A DNA stretch of 59,442 nt from contig NZ_JAEUFG010000025.1 in the NCBI RefSeq assembly GCF_018588585.1, forward strand, positions 1 through 59,442. The letters run 5' to 3'. Of this stretch, positions 44,637 through 53,568 are shown one piece after another (the stretch's first letter is position 1; each line of letters begins with the position of its first letter). This DNA comes from Bacillus sp. SM2101. GTDB lineage: Bacteria; Bacillota; Bacilli; Bacillales; SM2101. Below the pieces are notes generated by a model that saw only the letters and a program-made list of their open reading frames with translations, was not told the DNA's origin and ran no database searches. The position numbers and the translations under genes were made by a program.

Positions 44637-44882
44637 TCTACTATTTGTAAGGAGTGTCATGAAAGTAAATTTTGTGAAAAAAGAAGTACTGATCAATCGA
44701 GACAGGCGAATCTGTATGATAAGCTTAATGATTTTAAAGAATGGTTACAAAGTAATAGAGGATCAGCGAAAGCTCAAGGTATTGAATGTGGCAATGAATT
44801 TTTATATGATGCAGTAAATAATGCAACTAAGACCATGGGTGACATTAGTAAAGAAATGAGACTACAAGTAGGAAGTTTATAA
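44637..44882 (+). pseudogene. C-terminal fragment of an unrecognised gene
   Basis: After a stop the frame reads STICKECHESKFCEKRSTDQ, SRQANLYDKLNDFKEWLQSN, RGSAKAQGIECGNEFLYDAV, ending SKEMRLQVGSL. The CxxCxxxxxC spacing followed by a basic region is reminiscent of the C-terminal part of IS1182-type transposases, but the match is weak. No start codon with a ribosome binding site exists, so it is a remnant. Confidence 0.4.
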
Positions 44883-45297
44883 GTGTTTTCTGCCGAAAAA
44901 CCGTTAGTTATTTCAAAAGTATAGTATACACTTAGTACCTGCAACCTTAAATCAAAATAGGAAGTTATAAGATTTAAATAAGATAAGGACATTAATACTA
45001 GCGTGAAAAAATAAAATTCAATTATCGGCTACCAGATTTAGATAGAGTTTAGAATTATAGTTATTAGTACAATGAATGTAGCAAGCAAAATAGCATTACC
45101 TTTGGAGTTATAAAGTTTAAAACTCTATTATGTATGAACATCAGATTATGTGTGGAAATATTGGACTACCGGTTTTAAATTCTGATTTATTTAACTTTTA
45201 CAAAAGTCGATTATCATATTAAACCCCTCCTATTATGTTTTGTATTGAAAAAAAGAACTAGATAGATGTAACATTAGCAATAACAAGGAGGGGTTAT
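44883..45297. other. Intergenic, nothing recognised
   Basis: About 415 bp of AT-rich DNA with no supported gene or repeat. The promoter of the next gene must lie here. Confidence 0.4.
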
Positions 45298-45594
45298 ATG
45301 ATATTGGAAGCAGTTATGTTACAAGTTAGGAAAGGTATGGAGGAGGAGTATGAGGAGGCTTTTCGTCAGGCATCAGAAATCATTTCCTCAATGAAAGGGT
45401 ACATTAATCACGAATTACAGCGTTGTATAGAAGTAGATGGAAAGTATCTACTATTAGTGAAATGGGAAACGTTAGAGGACCATACGGTTGGCTTTAGGCA
45501 ATCAAAAGAGTACCAGGAATGGAAAAAGAAATTGCATCATTTCTATGATCCATTTCCAACAGTTGAGCATTTTAACAAAGTTCCTTTATCATAA
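45298..45594 (+). CDS. Antibiotic-biosynthesis-monooxygenase-domain protein
   Basis: A 98-residue ABM-fold protein: MILEAVMLQVRKGMEEEYEE, SMKGYINHELQRCIEVDGKY, LLLVKWETLEDHTVGFRQSK and HHFYDPFPTVEHF. Dimeric ABM proteins include heme-degrading and quinol monooxygenases. There is no heme or substrate residue I can assign. A strong SD AAGGAGGGG precedes ATG 45298. It is monocistronic. Confidence 0.88.
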   Translation: MILEAVMLQVRKGMEEEYEEAFRQASEIISSMKGYINHELQRCIEVDGKYLLLVKWETLEDHTVGFRQSKEYQEWKKKLHHFYDPFPTVEHFNKVPLS

Positions 45595-45784
45595 ATCTCT
45601 GCTCTAAAACATTTCACTACATATTAATTACTTAGTGGAGAATGCTCTAGAATAATTTTTTTACAATGTGTAATATCTTAGAGGTTTTGACAGGTATAGT
45701 TTATATGCTACATATGACCAGAAGCTACCGAAATTGACATTAATGAAATTTCACATCTAATGTATGTAAAATAGTACAATTAAG

Positions 45785-45815
45785 AAAGCAGCTTATTTAC
45801 AAGCTGCTTTTAAGC
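45785..45815. terminator. Bidirectional terminator
   Basis: AAAGCAGCTT (45785-45794) pairs perfectly with AAGCTGCTTT (45801-45810), A- and T-rich on either side, between converging genes. Confidence 0.8.
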
Positions 45816-45823
45816 TATCCGCA

Positions 45824-46402
45824 CTATTGATATCTATCCACAGCCAAAAACTCCTCTTTCAATATAGAATACATTTTTAAATCTTGGTGTTTGCCTTTTG
45901 CGAGCATTCCTTTTCGAATGATGCCTTCAAAGGTCATGCCTAATTTTTGCATTACTCGTTCTGAACCGATGTTTTCTATGAAGCATCTCGCTTGAATACG
46001 GACTAAATCCATATGGTTAAAACCGAATGTTATAATTTCTTTTGCAGCTTCAGTTACTATGCCTTTTCCCCAATACGCTGGAGAAAGGACATAGCCAATC
46101 TCAGCTCGATTATGGTTTGGTTGCCATAAAATAAAATCTGCCGTTCCGATTAATTTACCGTCTTCCTTATATTCGATACCCCAGGGAGCTACATTTTTAT
46201 TTTCATATTGGCATAGTGCAAAGTCTACAAATGCTTTAGTGTCAGATAATGCTTTATGTGCGTCCCAAGTCACGTATTTAGCTACTTCTTCATTAGAACC
46301 GTATGAATAAATGTCATCAACATCATCTAGTGTGATTTTTCTCAGAATAAGACGCTCTGTCTCTAATGTTGGTAAATCACCGTATATTTCTTCAATTTCC
46401 AT
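45824..46402 (-). CDS. GNAT acetyltransferase, RimJ/RimL type
   Basis: A 192-residue N-acetyltransferase: LPTLETERLILRKITLDDVD, IGTADFILWQPNHNRAEIGY, the acetyl-CoA motif YWGKGIVTEAAKEII and ARCFIENIGSERVMQKLGMT followed by FEGIIRKGM. The target is not known (ribosomal protein, amine or aminoglycoside are possible for the family). GGAGGTGAG precedes ATG 46402. Confidence 0.9.
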   Translation of the reverse strand: MEIEEIYGDLPTLETERLILRKITLDDVDDIYSYGSNEEVAKYVTWDAHKALSDTKAFVDFALCQYENKNVAPWGIEYKEDGKLIGTADFILWQPNHNRAEIGYVLSPAYWGKGIVTEAAKEIITFGFNHMDLVRIQARCFIENIGSERVMQKLGMTFEGIIRKGMLAKGKHQDLKMYSILKEEFLAVDRYQ

Positions 46403-46691
46403 AAGCTCACCTCCACATCATATGAAATATGATCTAATATTTTGTTTGCAGAATCACCAGAAAATTTAATAAACAATAATTTTTTTAGATTATATATTAT
46501 ATTACTTAAAGTGTCTATGGATTTTATAAATAACTATTAGCAGTGCTTCAGGTTGTTTACACTGCTAGTTGCTATTTATGAGTGGACATGTAGATATGCT
46601 AGGATAAATGTTTGGTTAGAAAACTATGAGAGGTTATAAAGATTAATTGACGAGGTACCGTAGGTGTTCTTTTTACTAAAAAGACATAATA
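46403..46691. other. Intergenic, nothing recognised
   Basis: About 290 bp between the GNAT gene and the terminator of the XRE gene. No feature is supported. Confidence 0.4.
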
Positions 46692-46726
46692 AAAGAAACA
46701 GGGAGTCTTAAACAGCCTGTTTCTTT
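46692..46726 (-). terminator. Terminator overlapping the end of the membrane XRE gene
   Basis: AAAGAAACAGG and CCTGTTTCTTT pair perfectly around a 13-nt loop and are followed on the minus strand by TTATTATG. The stem includes the stop codon. Confidence 0.65.
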
Positions 46727-47526
46727 CCTTTGAGGAATAGGATAATTGTTATTATCCCCAAAACTCCAAGTGATAAAATGTCCCACGTGTCGATTATGGG
46801 TTCGTTTAAATTTTTCGCGATAATATTATTTATAAGAAAAGATACAGGTATGACTAATAGTACTGAAATTGATGCCATGTACCATTTGTTTGCTTTTGTA
46901 ATTGAAAATAACAGAAATATTCCCCACATATAGGATATAGCAATCAATGCTACAGGAATTCCAAGAGGTAACATTAATTTAGTTCCACCGATGATATTAC
47001 TTAAAATAACCAAAAACGGAATGATAAAAATGCTTAATGATAAAAGTGATATAAACACTTTATATCTTTTAAATTGAAAAAGGGGTATGATAATAAGCCA
47101 CGCATATGGAATTGCCGTAATTGGATATAGCGACCATGTAAAAGTACCTGATATAGCAATATCGCAAATCATAGAAATAAATATACCTAGTAAACAAGCA
47201 ATGGTAAAACCATATTTTGCAATTAATGTTATGGACTTTTTGTTAGTGGCAGTTACTTTATCTGCATTTTGCATTGTAGATTCGATAATCGTGTTTTCCT
47301 CAACAGAAGCTGCAACACTTCTTTTTCCATTCAGCAGTTCATTAGCAGTAACACCCAATATATCCGCTAGTGAGGATATTATTGATACATCTGGATATCC
47401 CAATCCTCGTTCCCATTTAGATACTGCCTTATCCGTTAAATTCAATTTTTCAGCTAATTGTTTTTGTGTCATATTTTTTGATTTACGTAGCTCATAAATG
47501 AAATTAGCCATGTTCCCATTGCTCAT
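46708..47526 (-). CDS. Membrane-anchored XRE-family regulator
   Basis: A 272-residue protein: N-terminal cro/CI helix-turn-helix (ELRKSKNMTQKQLAEKLNLT, DKAVSKWERGLGYPDVSI) and, from about residue 100, six or seven hydrophobic segments (YGFTIACLLGIFISMICDIA, YAWLIIIPLFQF, LLSLSIFIIPFLVILSNIIG and so on). It probably senses a membrane or small-molecule signal and controls nearby genes. ATG 47526 is preferred because AAAGGA lies at a normal distance; the upstream ATG abuts the SD. Confidence 0.85.
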   Translation of the reverse strand: MSNGNMANFIYELRKSKNMTQKQLAEKLNLTDKAVSKWERGLGYPDVSIISSLADILGVTANELLNGKRSVAASVEENTIIESTMQNADKVTATNKKSITLIAKYGFTIACLLGIFISMICDIAISGTFTWSLYPITAIPYAWLIIIPLFQFKRYKVFISLLSLSIFIIPFLVILSNIIGGTKLMLPLGIPVALIAISYMWGIFLLFSITKANKWYMASISVLLVIPVSFLINNIIAKNLNEPIIDTWDILSLGVLGIITIILFLKGKKQAV

Positions 47527-48062
47527 GTTTGACACCATCCTTTTTACATAAAATTTTACAGGTCAATATATATAAAAACACTCGACTATCGGTAGATTAT
47601 GACCAAATAAACGATTCGTAGAGTAGTAAATGTAACTTAACGTAAAGGAAATACACGTATGTGATTTAATAGGATAATTTCTGCAAAAAAATTGATATAG
47701 TTCTTAAAAGCAATATTCTCCCTATCAAATAATAGTTTGTTATACTATTTAGAATCTTTAAATAATTTTACAATAAAATGAGTGGTTATGGTAAGGATTG
47801 TTATATTTTTTTTAAGGCTCATTGTAAATTTTGTTGACATTGTTACCAAATTAGAACTAGTAAAGTGATTTCATACCTGTGATATCACATTTCAGAAGCA
47901 AATAAAAACACCACTATAAAGAAACAGCATTTTTAAGAGGTGAAGGATTAGGAATTCTATAGTCTTTAGTAATGAACTTATTACTATTAGTAGAGAAATA
48001 ACGTTATGATACTATATGGGTATGAGACATGATATATAAATGAAATTGTGGAGGTGATTTTT
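47527..48062. other. Intergenic with an eroded MITE-like end
   Basis: The only recognised item is GGCTCATTGTAAATTTTGTTG at 47816, which resembles a left end of the repeat family; the right end AACAGC near 47920 is doubtful. No gene is seen. Confidence 0.35.
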
Positions 48063-48242
48063 TTGAGTGATGTTAATTTAGGCGACTTAATATTTCAATT
48101 ATTTACTTTTGGAAGTCTAATACTAGGTATCATTCTAATTGTGCTATTCATTCGTTCTATTTCAAAACGAAGAAATCAACTTGATAGTATAGAGAAGAAG
48201 GTAGATGCCATAAATGAACGTATAAATAAAAATAACGATTAA
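48063..48242 (+). CDS. DUF4083-type small membrane protein
   Basis: A 59-residue protein: acidic start SDVNLGDLIFQLFTFGSLIL, one membrane helix LGIILIVLFIRSI, then a basic/charged amphipathic tail with a short coiled coil (RNQLDSIEKKVDAINERINK). This pattern matches the DUF4083 family of unknown function. TTG 48063 is 5 bp after a full GGAGGTGA, so the shorter start is used. Confidence 0.7.
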   Translation: MSDVNLGDLIFQLFTFGSLILGIILIVLFIRSISKRRNQLDSIEKKVDAINERINKNND

Positions 48243-48300
48243 CATAAATATACCAATTAATTACATTTGTACTTTGTTGTTAACAAATAGGGAGGAAGCG

Positions 48301-48705
48301 ATGAAGAAGAACATTCATGTGGTTGGAGCTGTAATCATCAAAGATGAGAAAATTCTGTGTGCACAAAGAGGTAAAGGAAGAGTTTTACCCTTCAAATGGG
48401 AGTTTCCGGGTGGGAAAATAGAAGAAGGGGAATCACCTCAACAAGCATTGCAACGAGAAATTTATGAAGAATTGCAATGTGAGATAGAGGTAGGAGATCA
48501 AATTGAACTTACTGTGCATGAATATGATTTTGGCATTGTTCATTTAAGGACTTTTTATTGTAAGTTGGTTGAAGGGGAGCCAATTTTAACTGAGCATGTA
48601 ATAATAAAATGGTTACAATGTGACGAGTTAGAGAATTTAGATTGGGCTCCAGCAGACCTTCCTACAATTGAAAAACTAACAAGTACAGCTTTGTTAGAAT
48701 ACTAA
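48301..48705 (+). CDS. Nudix hydrolase (MutT/8-oxo-dGTPase-like)
   Basis: A 134-residue Nudix protein. The Nudix box is GGKIEEGESPQQALQREIYE then ELQCEI, with the catalytic REIYEE. The N-terminal HVVGAVIIKDEKILCAQRGKG and FKWEFPGG are typical of MutT-like 8-oxo-dGTP diphosphatases, which clean the nucleotide pool. ATG 48301 has GGGAGGAAG upstream. It lies just before an MprF-domain gene, 51 bp away. Confidence 0.9.
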   Translation: MKKNIHVVGAVIIKDEKILCAQRGKGRVLPFKWEFPGGKIEEGESPQQALQREIYEELQCEIEVGDQIELTVHEYDFGIVHLRTFYCKLVEGEPILTEHVIIKWLQCDELENLDWAPADLPTIEKLTSTALLEY

Positions 48706-48756
48706 CAACGGATTAGCACTTTTCTAGAATGTTTGTGCTTTAGGGGGTTACATACT

Positions 48757-49857
48757 TTGTCGGCAATCATTATTATTGCAATTATATTTTTCTATTTTTT
48801 TAGACCTAAAGAGATTCTTCCTACAAATCACACGATTGATTATGAACAGGTTGCTGAATTTTTGAAAAGCCATAACGAACATACTAATGCTCATTTAATA
48901 TTTTTAAAGGATAAGAGCGTCTTCTGGGCACAAGACGGCAATGCACTCATTTCTTATAAAAAAATTATGAATAAATTAGTCGTTTTAGGTGACCCAATTG
49001 GAAAGAATGAATATATTAAAGATGCTCTTCTAGAATTTGAACAATTTGCTCATCGTTATGGATGTAAGCCTGTTTTTTACCAAATTAGTTGTAAATACTT
49101 ATCTTTGTACGAATTTGAGAAGTATCAATTTGTAAAATTAGGGGAAGAAGCCGTAGTTGATCTTGTAGGTTATTCATTGGTAGGAAAAAAGGGTGCAAAG
49201 CTACGTTCAAGCAGGAATAAATTTCAACGACAAGGCTATAGTTTTACGGTAACTGCCCCACCATTCTCAAATGACTTTCTTGCAGAATTAGAAAGTGTCT
49301 CAAATTCATGGCTTGGAGATCGTAAGGAAAAAGGCTTTTCTGTAGGGTTTTATAGTAATAAATATGTTTCTCACTTTCCTGTAGCGACTATAAGAGATGA
49401 AGATGAGCGAGTAATTGCTTTTGCTACTTTAGCTTCTACTAACAGTGAAGAAAAGCATGGTATTATAATCGATTTAATGCGTTATTACCCAACTTGTCCG
49501 AACGGGACGATGGATGTATTATTTACATCGATATTTTACTGGGGGCACGAGCAAGGTTATCAATCTTGTAGTCTAGGAATGTCACCACTTGCTAATGTAG
49601 GGAATACAAAGGATGTAAAAACTATTGAAAAAATATCGAAGCTAGTTTTCAATTCTAATAAGTTTTCCTATCGATTTAAAGGTTTAATGGAATTTAAAGC
49701 GAAATTCACACATACATGGAACGGGAAATATTTAGCATATAAAAAAACATTCTTACCAATCGTGATCATTCAACTTATATTGTTAATTCGTACAAATAAG
49801 ATAGAGAAAGAATTGCCCTATGCAAGTAACAAATTAGGCAGAAGGATTGTAGGGTAA
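48757..49857 (+). CDS. Stand-alone MprF synthase-like (DUF2156) protein
   Basis: A 366-residue protein with one N-terminal membrane helix (LSAIIIIAIIFFYFFRP) and a DUF2156 aminoacyl-phosphatidylglycerol synthase domain: HTNAHLIFLKDKSVFWAQDG, YKKIMNKLVVLGDPIGKNEY, GAKLRSSRNKFQRQGYSFTV, IIDLMRYYPTCPNGTMDVLF and LGMSPLANVGN. Full MprF has a dozen more helices with flippase function; those are absent. TTG 48757 follows AGGGGG. The amino acid transferred cannot be told. Confidence 0.8.
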   Translation: MSAIIIIAIIFFYFFRPKEILPTNHTIDYEQVAEFLKSHNEHTNAHLIFLKDKSVFWAQDGNALISYKKIMNKLVVLGDPIGKNEYIKDALLEFEQFAHRYGCKPVFYQISCKYLSLYEFEKYQFVKLGEEAVVDLVGYSLVGKKGAKLRSSRNKFQRQGYSFTVTAPPFSNDFLAELESVSNSWLGDRKEKGFSVGFYSNKYVSHFPVATIRDEDERVIAFATLASTNSEEKHGIIIDLMRYYPTCPNGTMDVLFTSIFYWGHEQGYQSCSLGMSPLANVGNTKDVKTIEKISKLVFNSNKFSYRFKGLMEFKAKFTHTWNGKYLAYKKTFLPIVIIQLILLIRTNKIEKELPYASNKLGRRIVG

Positions 49858-49874
49858 AAAGCTTGTTTTTCTAA

Positions 49875-50203
49875 GGCTGTTTTCGCATTGATTGTTACTT
49901 TTCGTTCAAAGATATAGGCACGTATACATCTAGCGTTCGTGGATCTTTTCTACTTAGAAATTATTGAGCTCTCATAAAAATCGTAATATAGTCCATTTTA
50001 ATAAAAATAGCAACAAAGCTTACGAAAAGAGCCTATTAAAGGTCGTCATCGTAATAGTTGTTGCTATTCGTTCTAAGTTATAAGCACGAAAATCTATAGC
50101 GTTCGTGGCATCTTTTCTACTTATACAATTATTGAGCTCTCATAAAAATCGTAATATAATCCATTTTTCAAAAAAATAGTAACAAAGTTAACGAAAAGAG
50201 TCC
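49875..50203 (+). repeat. Two tandem MITE-like elements in one target duplication
   Basis: Unit 1 (49875-50033) runs GGCTGTTTTCGCATTGATTG to GCTTACGAAAAGAGCC; unit 2 (50041-50203) runs GGTCGTCATCGTAATAGTTG to AACGAAAAGAGTCC. Between them lies TATTAAA. The outermost flanks share TTTCTAA (49868-49874 and 50204-50210), so the pair behaves as one insertion. Both contain GCGTTCGTGG, TCTTTTCTACTTA and GAGCTCTCATAAAAATCG. Confidence 0.85.
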
Positions 50204-50330
50204 TTTCTAATACCGAAAGCCTTCTCAAGTGAGTTTGTTGTACTTGGCAGAAAAATTTTAGTATCGTGTCCAATTTTAGTGAGTATATGCTGTGATATTT
50301 CAAAAAAATGAGGGTTTGTTAAAATAAAAG

Positions 50331-50373
50331 CCTAAATTCTCGTTATTAACATGAGAGTTTAGGTCGGATTTTT
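50331..50373 (+). terminator. Terminator-like hairpin with no obvious gene
   Basis: CCTAAATTCTC (50331-50341) pairs with GAGAGTTTAGG (50353-50363), followed by TCGGATTTTTT. No supported gene precedes it, so it may mark a lost gene. Confidence 0.6.
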
Positions 50374-50509
50374 TACCTATATATGTAATGGCGGGAATAC
50401 TTTTGTTTTACTAGATTTTACTTTTGTTTTAGCGAAAACTGGGTTAATGATAGTAGTGCATTATAATATACTCATCATAATATACAAAAATAGGAAGTTG
50501 TAAAATTCA

Positions 50510-51226
50510 CTATTCAACATATAAAACGTTCATGCTAGGTAGTTCTAAACAATTAAGTCTGCGACCGTAAGCGCATCCACCATCAATTCCGATAATGTTA
50601 TTTATGCCAAAAAAAACATCAGGACGCTTATGTAAATAGTTTGTAGGTGTGTGTCCGAAGATTACGGTTTTGTCCCCTGTATAGCCATGATGAAATTCTT
50701 CTCGAATCCACACTAATGTGTATGGATCTGTATCATGTATAGGTGTTTCGGGATGAACTCCAGCATGTACAAAAATATAGTCTTCAGTTTCATAATAATA
50801 GGGAAGGTCCTTTAAAAACTCAATGTGTGGGTGAATTTCATCATTGATTGCTATAGGATCTGGGAATTCATCTGTTGCATACCAATATTTAGCATCATCT
50901 CTTTTGATCTCATAACCATAATTTTGAAGCGTCTTAATACCTCCGTTGTAATACCATCTTTTTAGGTTCATTGGATCATCTTGGTTAGCAAATGCATCTA
51001 TCATCATCTTGTCATGGTTACCAAGTAAAGCAATGGCACCGTCATTCTTTAATTGAATAATTTTATCAATGACTGCTCTTGAATGTGGACCTCTATCGAC
51101 ATAATCTCCTAATAAAAGTAATTGATCTTGATCTTTATTATATTTAACTAATGTTAAAAGTCTCTCAAACTTTTCTATATCTCCATGAATATCACTTACA
51201 GCAAGCATGCGCTTCAATTTAGTCAC
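50510..51226 (-). CDS. Metallophosphoesterase (PPP/PrpE-like)
   Basis: A 238-residue calcineurin-like phosphatase with the two-metal signature: MLAVSDIHGDIEKFERLLTL (DxH), LLLGDYVDRGPHS (GDxVDRG), ALLGNHDKM (GNHD), FVHAG and VIFGHTPTNY. Close relatives are serine/threonine or diadenosine-tetraphosphate phosphatases. The start is either GTG 51226 or TTG 51217; the SD AGGACGTGA lies better before the TTG. It is monocistronic. Confidence 0.88.
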   Translation of the reverse strand: MTKLKRMLAVSDIHGDIEKFERLLTLVKYNKDQDQLLLLGDYVDRGPHSRAVIDKIIQLKNDGAIALLGNHDKMMIDAFANQDDPMNLKRWYYNGGIKTLQNYGYEIKRDDAKYWYATDEFPDPIAINDEIHPHIEFLKDLPYYYETEDYIFVHAGVHPETPIHDTDPYTLVWIREEFHHGYTGDKTVIFGHTPTNYLHKRPDVFFGINNIIGIDGGCAYGRRLNCLELPSMNVLYVE

Positions 51227-51244
51227 GTCCTGTCTCTATCCTTT

Positions 51245-51405
51245 TAGCTGTTTTCACATTGATTGTTGTTTTTCGTTTAACGATTAACTACGTACACAAC
51301 CCCAATTATGTGGCGTTTTTCCCTTATAATAAGTTAGCTGTTACGTAAAACGATAGTTATTTCTTTTGCATATAGGAACAATAGCAACAAAGTTTTCAAA
51401 AGTAG
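51245..51405 (+). repeat. MITE-like element copy
   Basis: Left end GCTGTTTTCACATTGATTG with TTGTTTTTCG, the middle ATGTGGCGTTTTTCCCTT (diverged), right end ATAGCAACAAAGTTTTCAAAAG. Terminal bases are eroded and there is no clear target duplication. Confidence 0.7.
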
Positions 51406-51549
51406 GATTTCTTTTTCACTGCCCATGTATATTTTACCATATTTTTCATCTTAACGTCTGTTGAAAATGGAGGAGCTACATTCTTTAATACAATAATGTG
51501 ATGGGGGTAGGTAGCCCAATGCTTAATATCACTGGGTTACTGACCTCCT

Positions 51550-51616
51550 ATATGACATTTATCATAGTTTGTATATGATACCTGCTACTAACATTATTTT
51601 TTCATTGCTCTATAAT
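51550..51616 (+). promoter_or_regulatory. Promoter of des with DesR-like half-sites
   Basis: A perfect TATAAT (51611-51616) lacks a good -35, as in activator-dependent promoters. Upstream, TATGACATTTATCATA (about 51551-51566) and TATATGATA contain the TCAT/ATGA half-sites known from the B. subtilis des promoter bound by DesR. The DesKR genes themselves are not in the window. Confidence 0.45.
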
Positions 51617-51653
51617 AAAAATTATCTACATTACGGAAGGGAATTCGACGGAT

Positions 51654-52688
51654 ATGACCTTACAAAAGAGCATGAAAAATTTGAAAAAACAAGTTTCTCC
51701 TTTTGAGAAGTCGACTAGAGCAAAAAGTGTGTGGCAGATAATAAATACAATTGGACCATTTCTTATCTTATGGTACCTCGCATATATAAGTCTTTCAGTA
51801 TCTTATTTGTTAGCACTCGTTCCTATTGTGCTAGCTGCAGGATTTTTAGTAAGGGTTTTCATTATTTTCCATGATTGTACACATCATTCGTTTTTTAAAA
51901 ATCGTCGTGTCAATCGCTTGCTTGGAACTATTACAGGAGTCATATCGTTATTTCCGTTTGATAAATGGGGGCATGAGCATTCCGTTCATCATGCTACAAG
52001 TGGTAATTTAGATAAACGTGGGACAGGAGATATATGGACTCTTACGGTAGATGAATATGTAGCAGCACCATTTAGAACTCGTTTAGCTTATCGTCTATTC
52101 AGAAATCCGGTTGTTATGTTTATATTAGGTCCAATTTACGTTTTTCTGTTGACAAATAGATTTAACCGCAAAGGCGCAAGAAAGAAAGAGCGCATGAATA
52201 CTTATTTAACAAATTTACTTATCGTTGCTATTATAGGAATATTATGCTGGACAATTGGATGGCAATCATTTCTAATCATACATGGTTCCATTTTCATGAT
52301 CTCAGGTTCAGCAGGCATTTGGCTCTTTTATGTACAACATACATTTGAACAATCGTATTTTGAAAAAGATCAAGAATGGGAATATGTACTTGCAGCAGTA
52401 GAAGGCAGCTCGTTTTACAAACTTCCAAAAGTTTTACAATTCCTTACTGGTAATATTGGCTACCATCACGTTCACCATTTAAGTCCAAGAGTACCAAACT
52501 ATGAATTAGAGAAGGCACACAACAATACTAAGCCTTTAGAAAATGTACCAACAATAACAATGGCGAAAAGTTTACAGTCTTTAAAGTATCGTTTATGGGA
52601 TGAACAAGGCAAGGATTTTGTTACTTTCAAAGAAGCAAAACAGTTAATGAAAAAAAGCATGGCTGTTCAAGTAAAACCTGAACATTAA
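51654..52688 (+). CDS. des: Acyl-lipid fatty acid desaturase
   Basis: A 344-residue integral membrane di-iron desaturase, homologous to B. subtilis Des, which puts a cis double bond at delta-5 of membrane acyl chains on cold shock. The three His boxes are HDCTHHS (about residue 72), HEHSVHH and HHVHH (about 280), in four to six membrane segments. The SD GGAAGGGA precedes ATG 51654. The promoter region has DesR-like half-sites. Confidence 0.93.
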   Translation: MTLQKSMKNLKKQVSPFEKSTRAKSVWQIINTIGPFLILWYLAYISLSVSYLLALVPIVLAAGFLVRVFIIFHDCTHHSFFKNRRVNRLLGTITGVISLFPFDKWGHEHSVHHATSGNLDKRGTGDIWTLTVDEYVAAPFRTRLAYRLFRNPVVMFILGPIYVFLLTNRFNRKGARKKERMNTYLTNLLIVAIIGILCWTIGWQSFLIIHGSIFMISGSAGIWLFYVQHTFEQSYFEKDQEWEYVLAAVEGSSFYKLPKVLQFLTGNIGYHHVHHLSPRVPNYELEKAHNNTKPLENVPTITMAKSLQSLKYRLWDEQGKDFVTFKEAKQLMKKSMAVQVKPEH

Positions 52689-52741
52689 GTCTAGCCGGTC
52701 TAAATGTAAAAGCATGTTAAAAAACGTTGAAATTCAGTAAT

Positions 52742-52858
52742 GGCTCTTTTCTAAACTTTGTTGCCACGGTTTCTAAAATACATGAAATGATGTCCCAAAA
52801 CTTGGCTTTATACGTGTTTATTTATTGTACGGAAAGCAACATTTAATGCGAAACAGTC
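52742..52858 (-). repeat. MITE-like element, reverse orientation, internally deleted
   Basis: Runs GGCTCTTTTCTAAACTTTG to AAGCAACATTTAATGCG then AAACAGTC, 117 bp. Flanks TCAGTAAT (52734-52741) and ATAGTAAT (52859-52866) agree at the last six positions. Confidence 0.75.
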
Positions 52859-52882
52859 ATAGTAATAAATGTAGCACTCAAC

Positions 52883-52920
52883 AAGCGCTCGGAAATTTTT
52901 CCGAGCGCTTTTCTTTTTTA
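52883..52920 (+). terminator. Strong intrinsic terminator
   Basis: AAGCGCTCGGAA (52883-52894) pairs perfectly with TTCCGAGCGCTT (52899-52910) around ATTT, followed by TTCTTTTTT. It probably ends des or the lost 5' part of the next gene. Confidence 0.92.
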
Positions 52921-52921
52921 A

Positions 52922-53020
52922 GGCTCTTTTGTTAACATTGTTGTACAAAAGAAAAGATGCCAACAACTCTAGTTATATACGTGTTTACTTCCTAATACGA
53001 AAAACAACCCATTACAGGCT
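52922..53020 (-). repeat. Short MITE-like copy abutting gerAB remnant
   Basis: Runs GGCTCTTTTGTTAACATTG to ACGAAAAACAACCCATTACAGG, 99 bp. Its right end merges with the coding frame of the gerAB remnant. Confidence 0.7.
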
Positions 53021-53029
53021 AAAAGAAGT

Positions 53030-53491
53030 ATGGTTTTGGGGGCTGTTGTTGGTGGAGGGACATTGGTTGTTGTTACACTTTTTTGTATTTTAATTATGGG
53101 AGTTGATAGCACTACACGTAATATTTATCCGACCTATGCTCTTGTTAAAAAAATTACGATCGGTGAATTTATTAATCGAATTGAAGTTGTAGTAGCTGGT
53201 GTATGGTTTTTTACCATTTTTATCAAACTTTCGCTTTGTTTCTATTTTATCGTTGCTTCAATCGTCCAAATCTTTGGTTTGAAAAATTACAAACCACTAA
53301 CTTTCCCCATTGGTATCATCCTCATTTTCCTTGCAACTTTGCTAGTGCCGAATATGGCATATTTAGTCGTTTTTGATGCAACTACATGGATCCCAATTGC
53401 TATAATTGTTGGATTGTTCATCCCTCTCATCATTTATGTTGTGCATAAAATAAAAGAAATGAATAAGCGCTATAAAATATTGAACAGGTAG
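53030..53491 (+). pseudogene. Truncated GerAB-family germination permease (C-terminal part)
   Basis: A 153-residue frame matching the last four to five helices of GerAB/endospore germination permeases: GVDSTTRNIYPTYALVKKIT, IGEFINRIEVVVAGVWFFTI, FIKLSLCFYFIVASIVQIFG and LKNYKPLTFPIGIILIFL. The normal proteins have about 365 residues; the N-terminal 200 are missing and the upstream sequence is the repeat element ending at 53020. No ribosome binding site precedes ATG 53030. It is therefore non-functional or at best a truncated product. Confidence 0.85.
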
Positions 53492-53568
53492 TGTAGACGT
53501 TGTATAAAAAGGAATTACCACTAAAACAACGAATTATTACATAAGTTCTTTTGGTGGAGGAGATCTAG

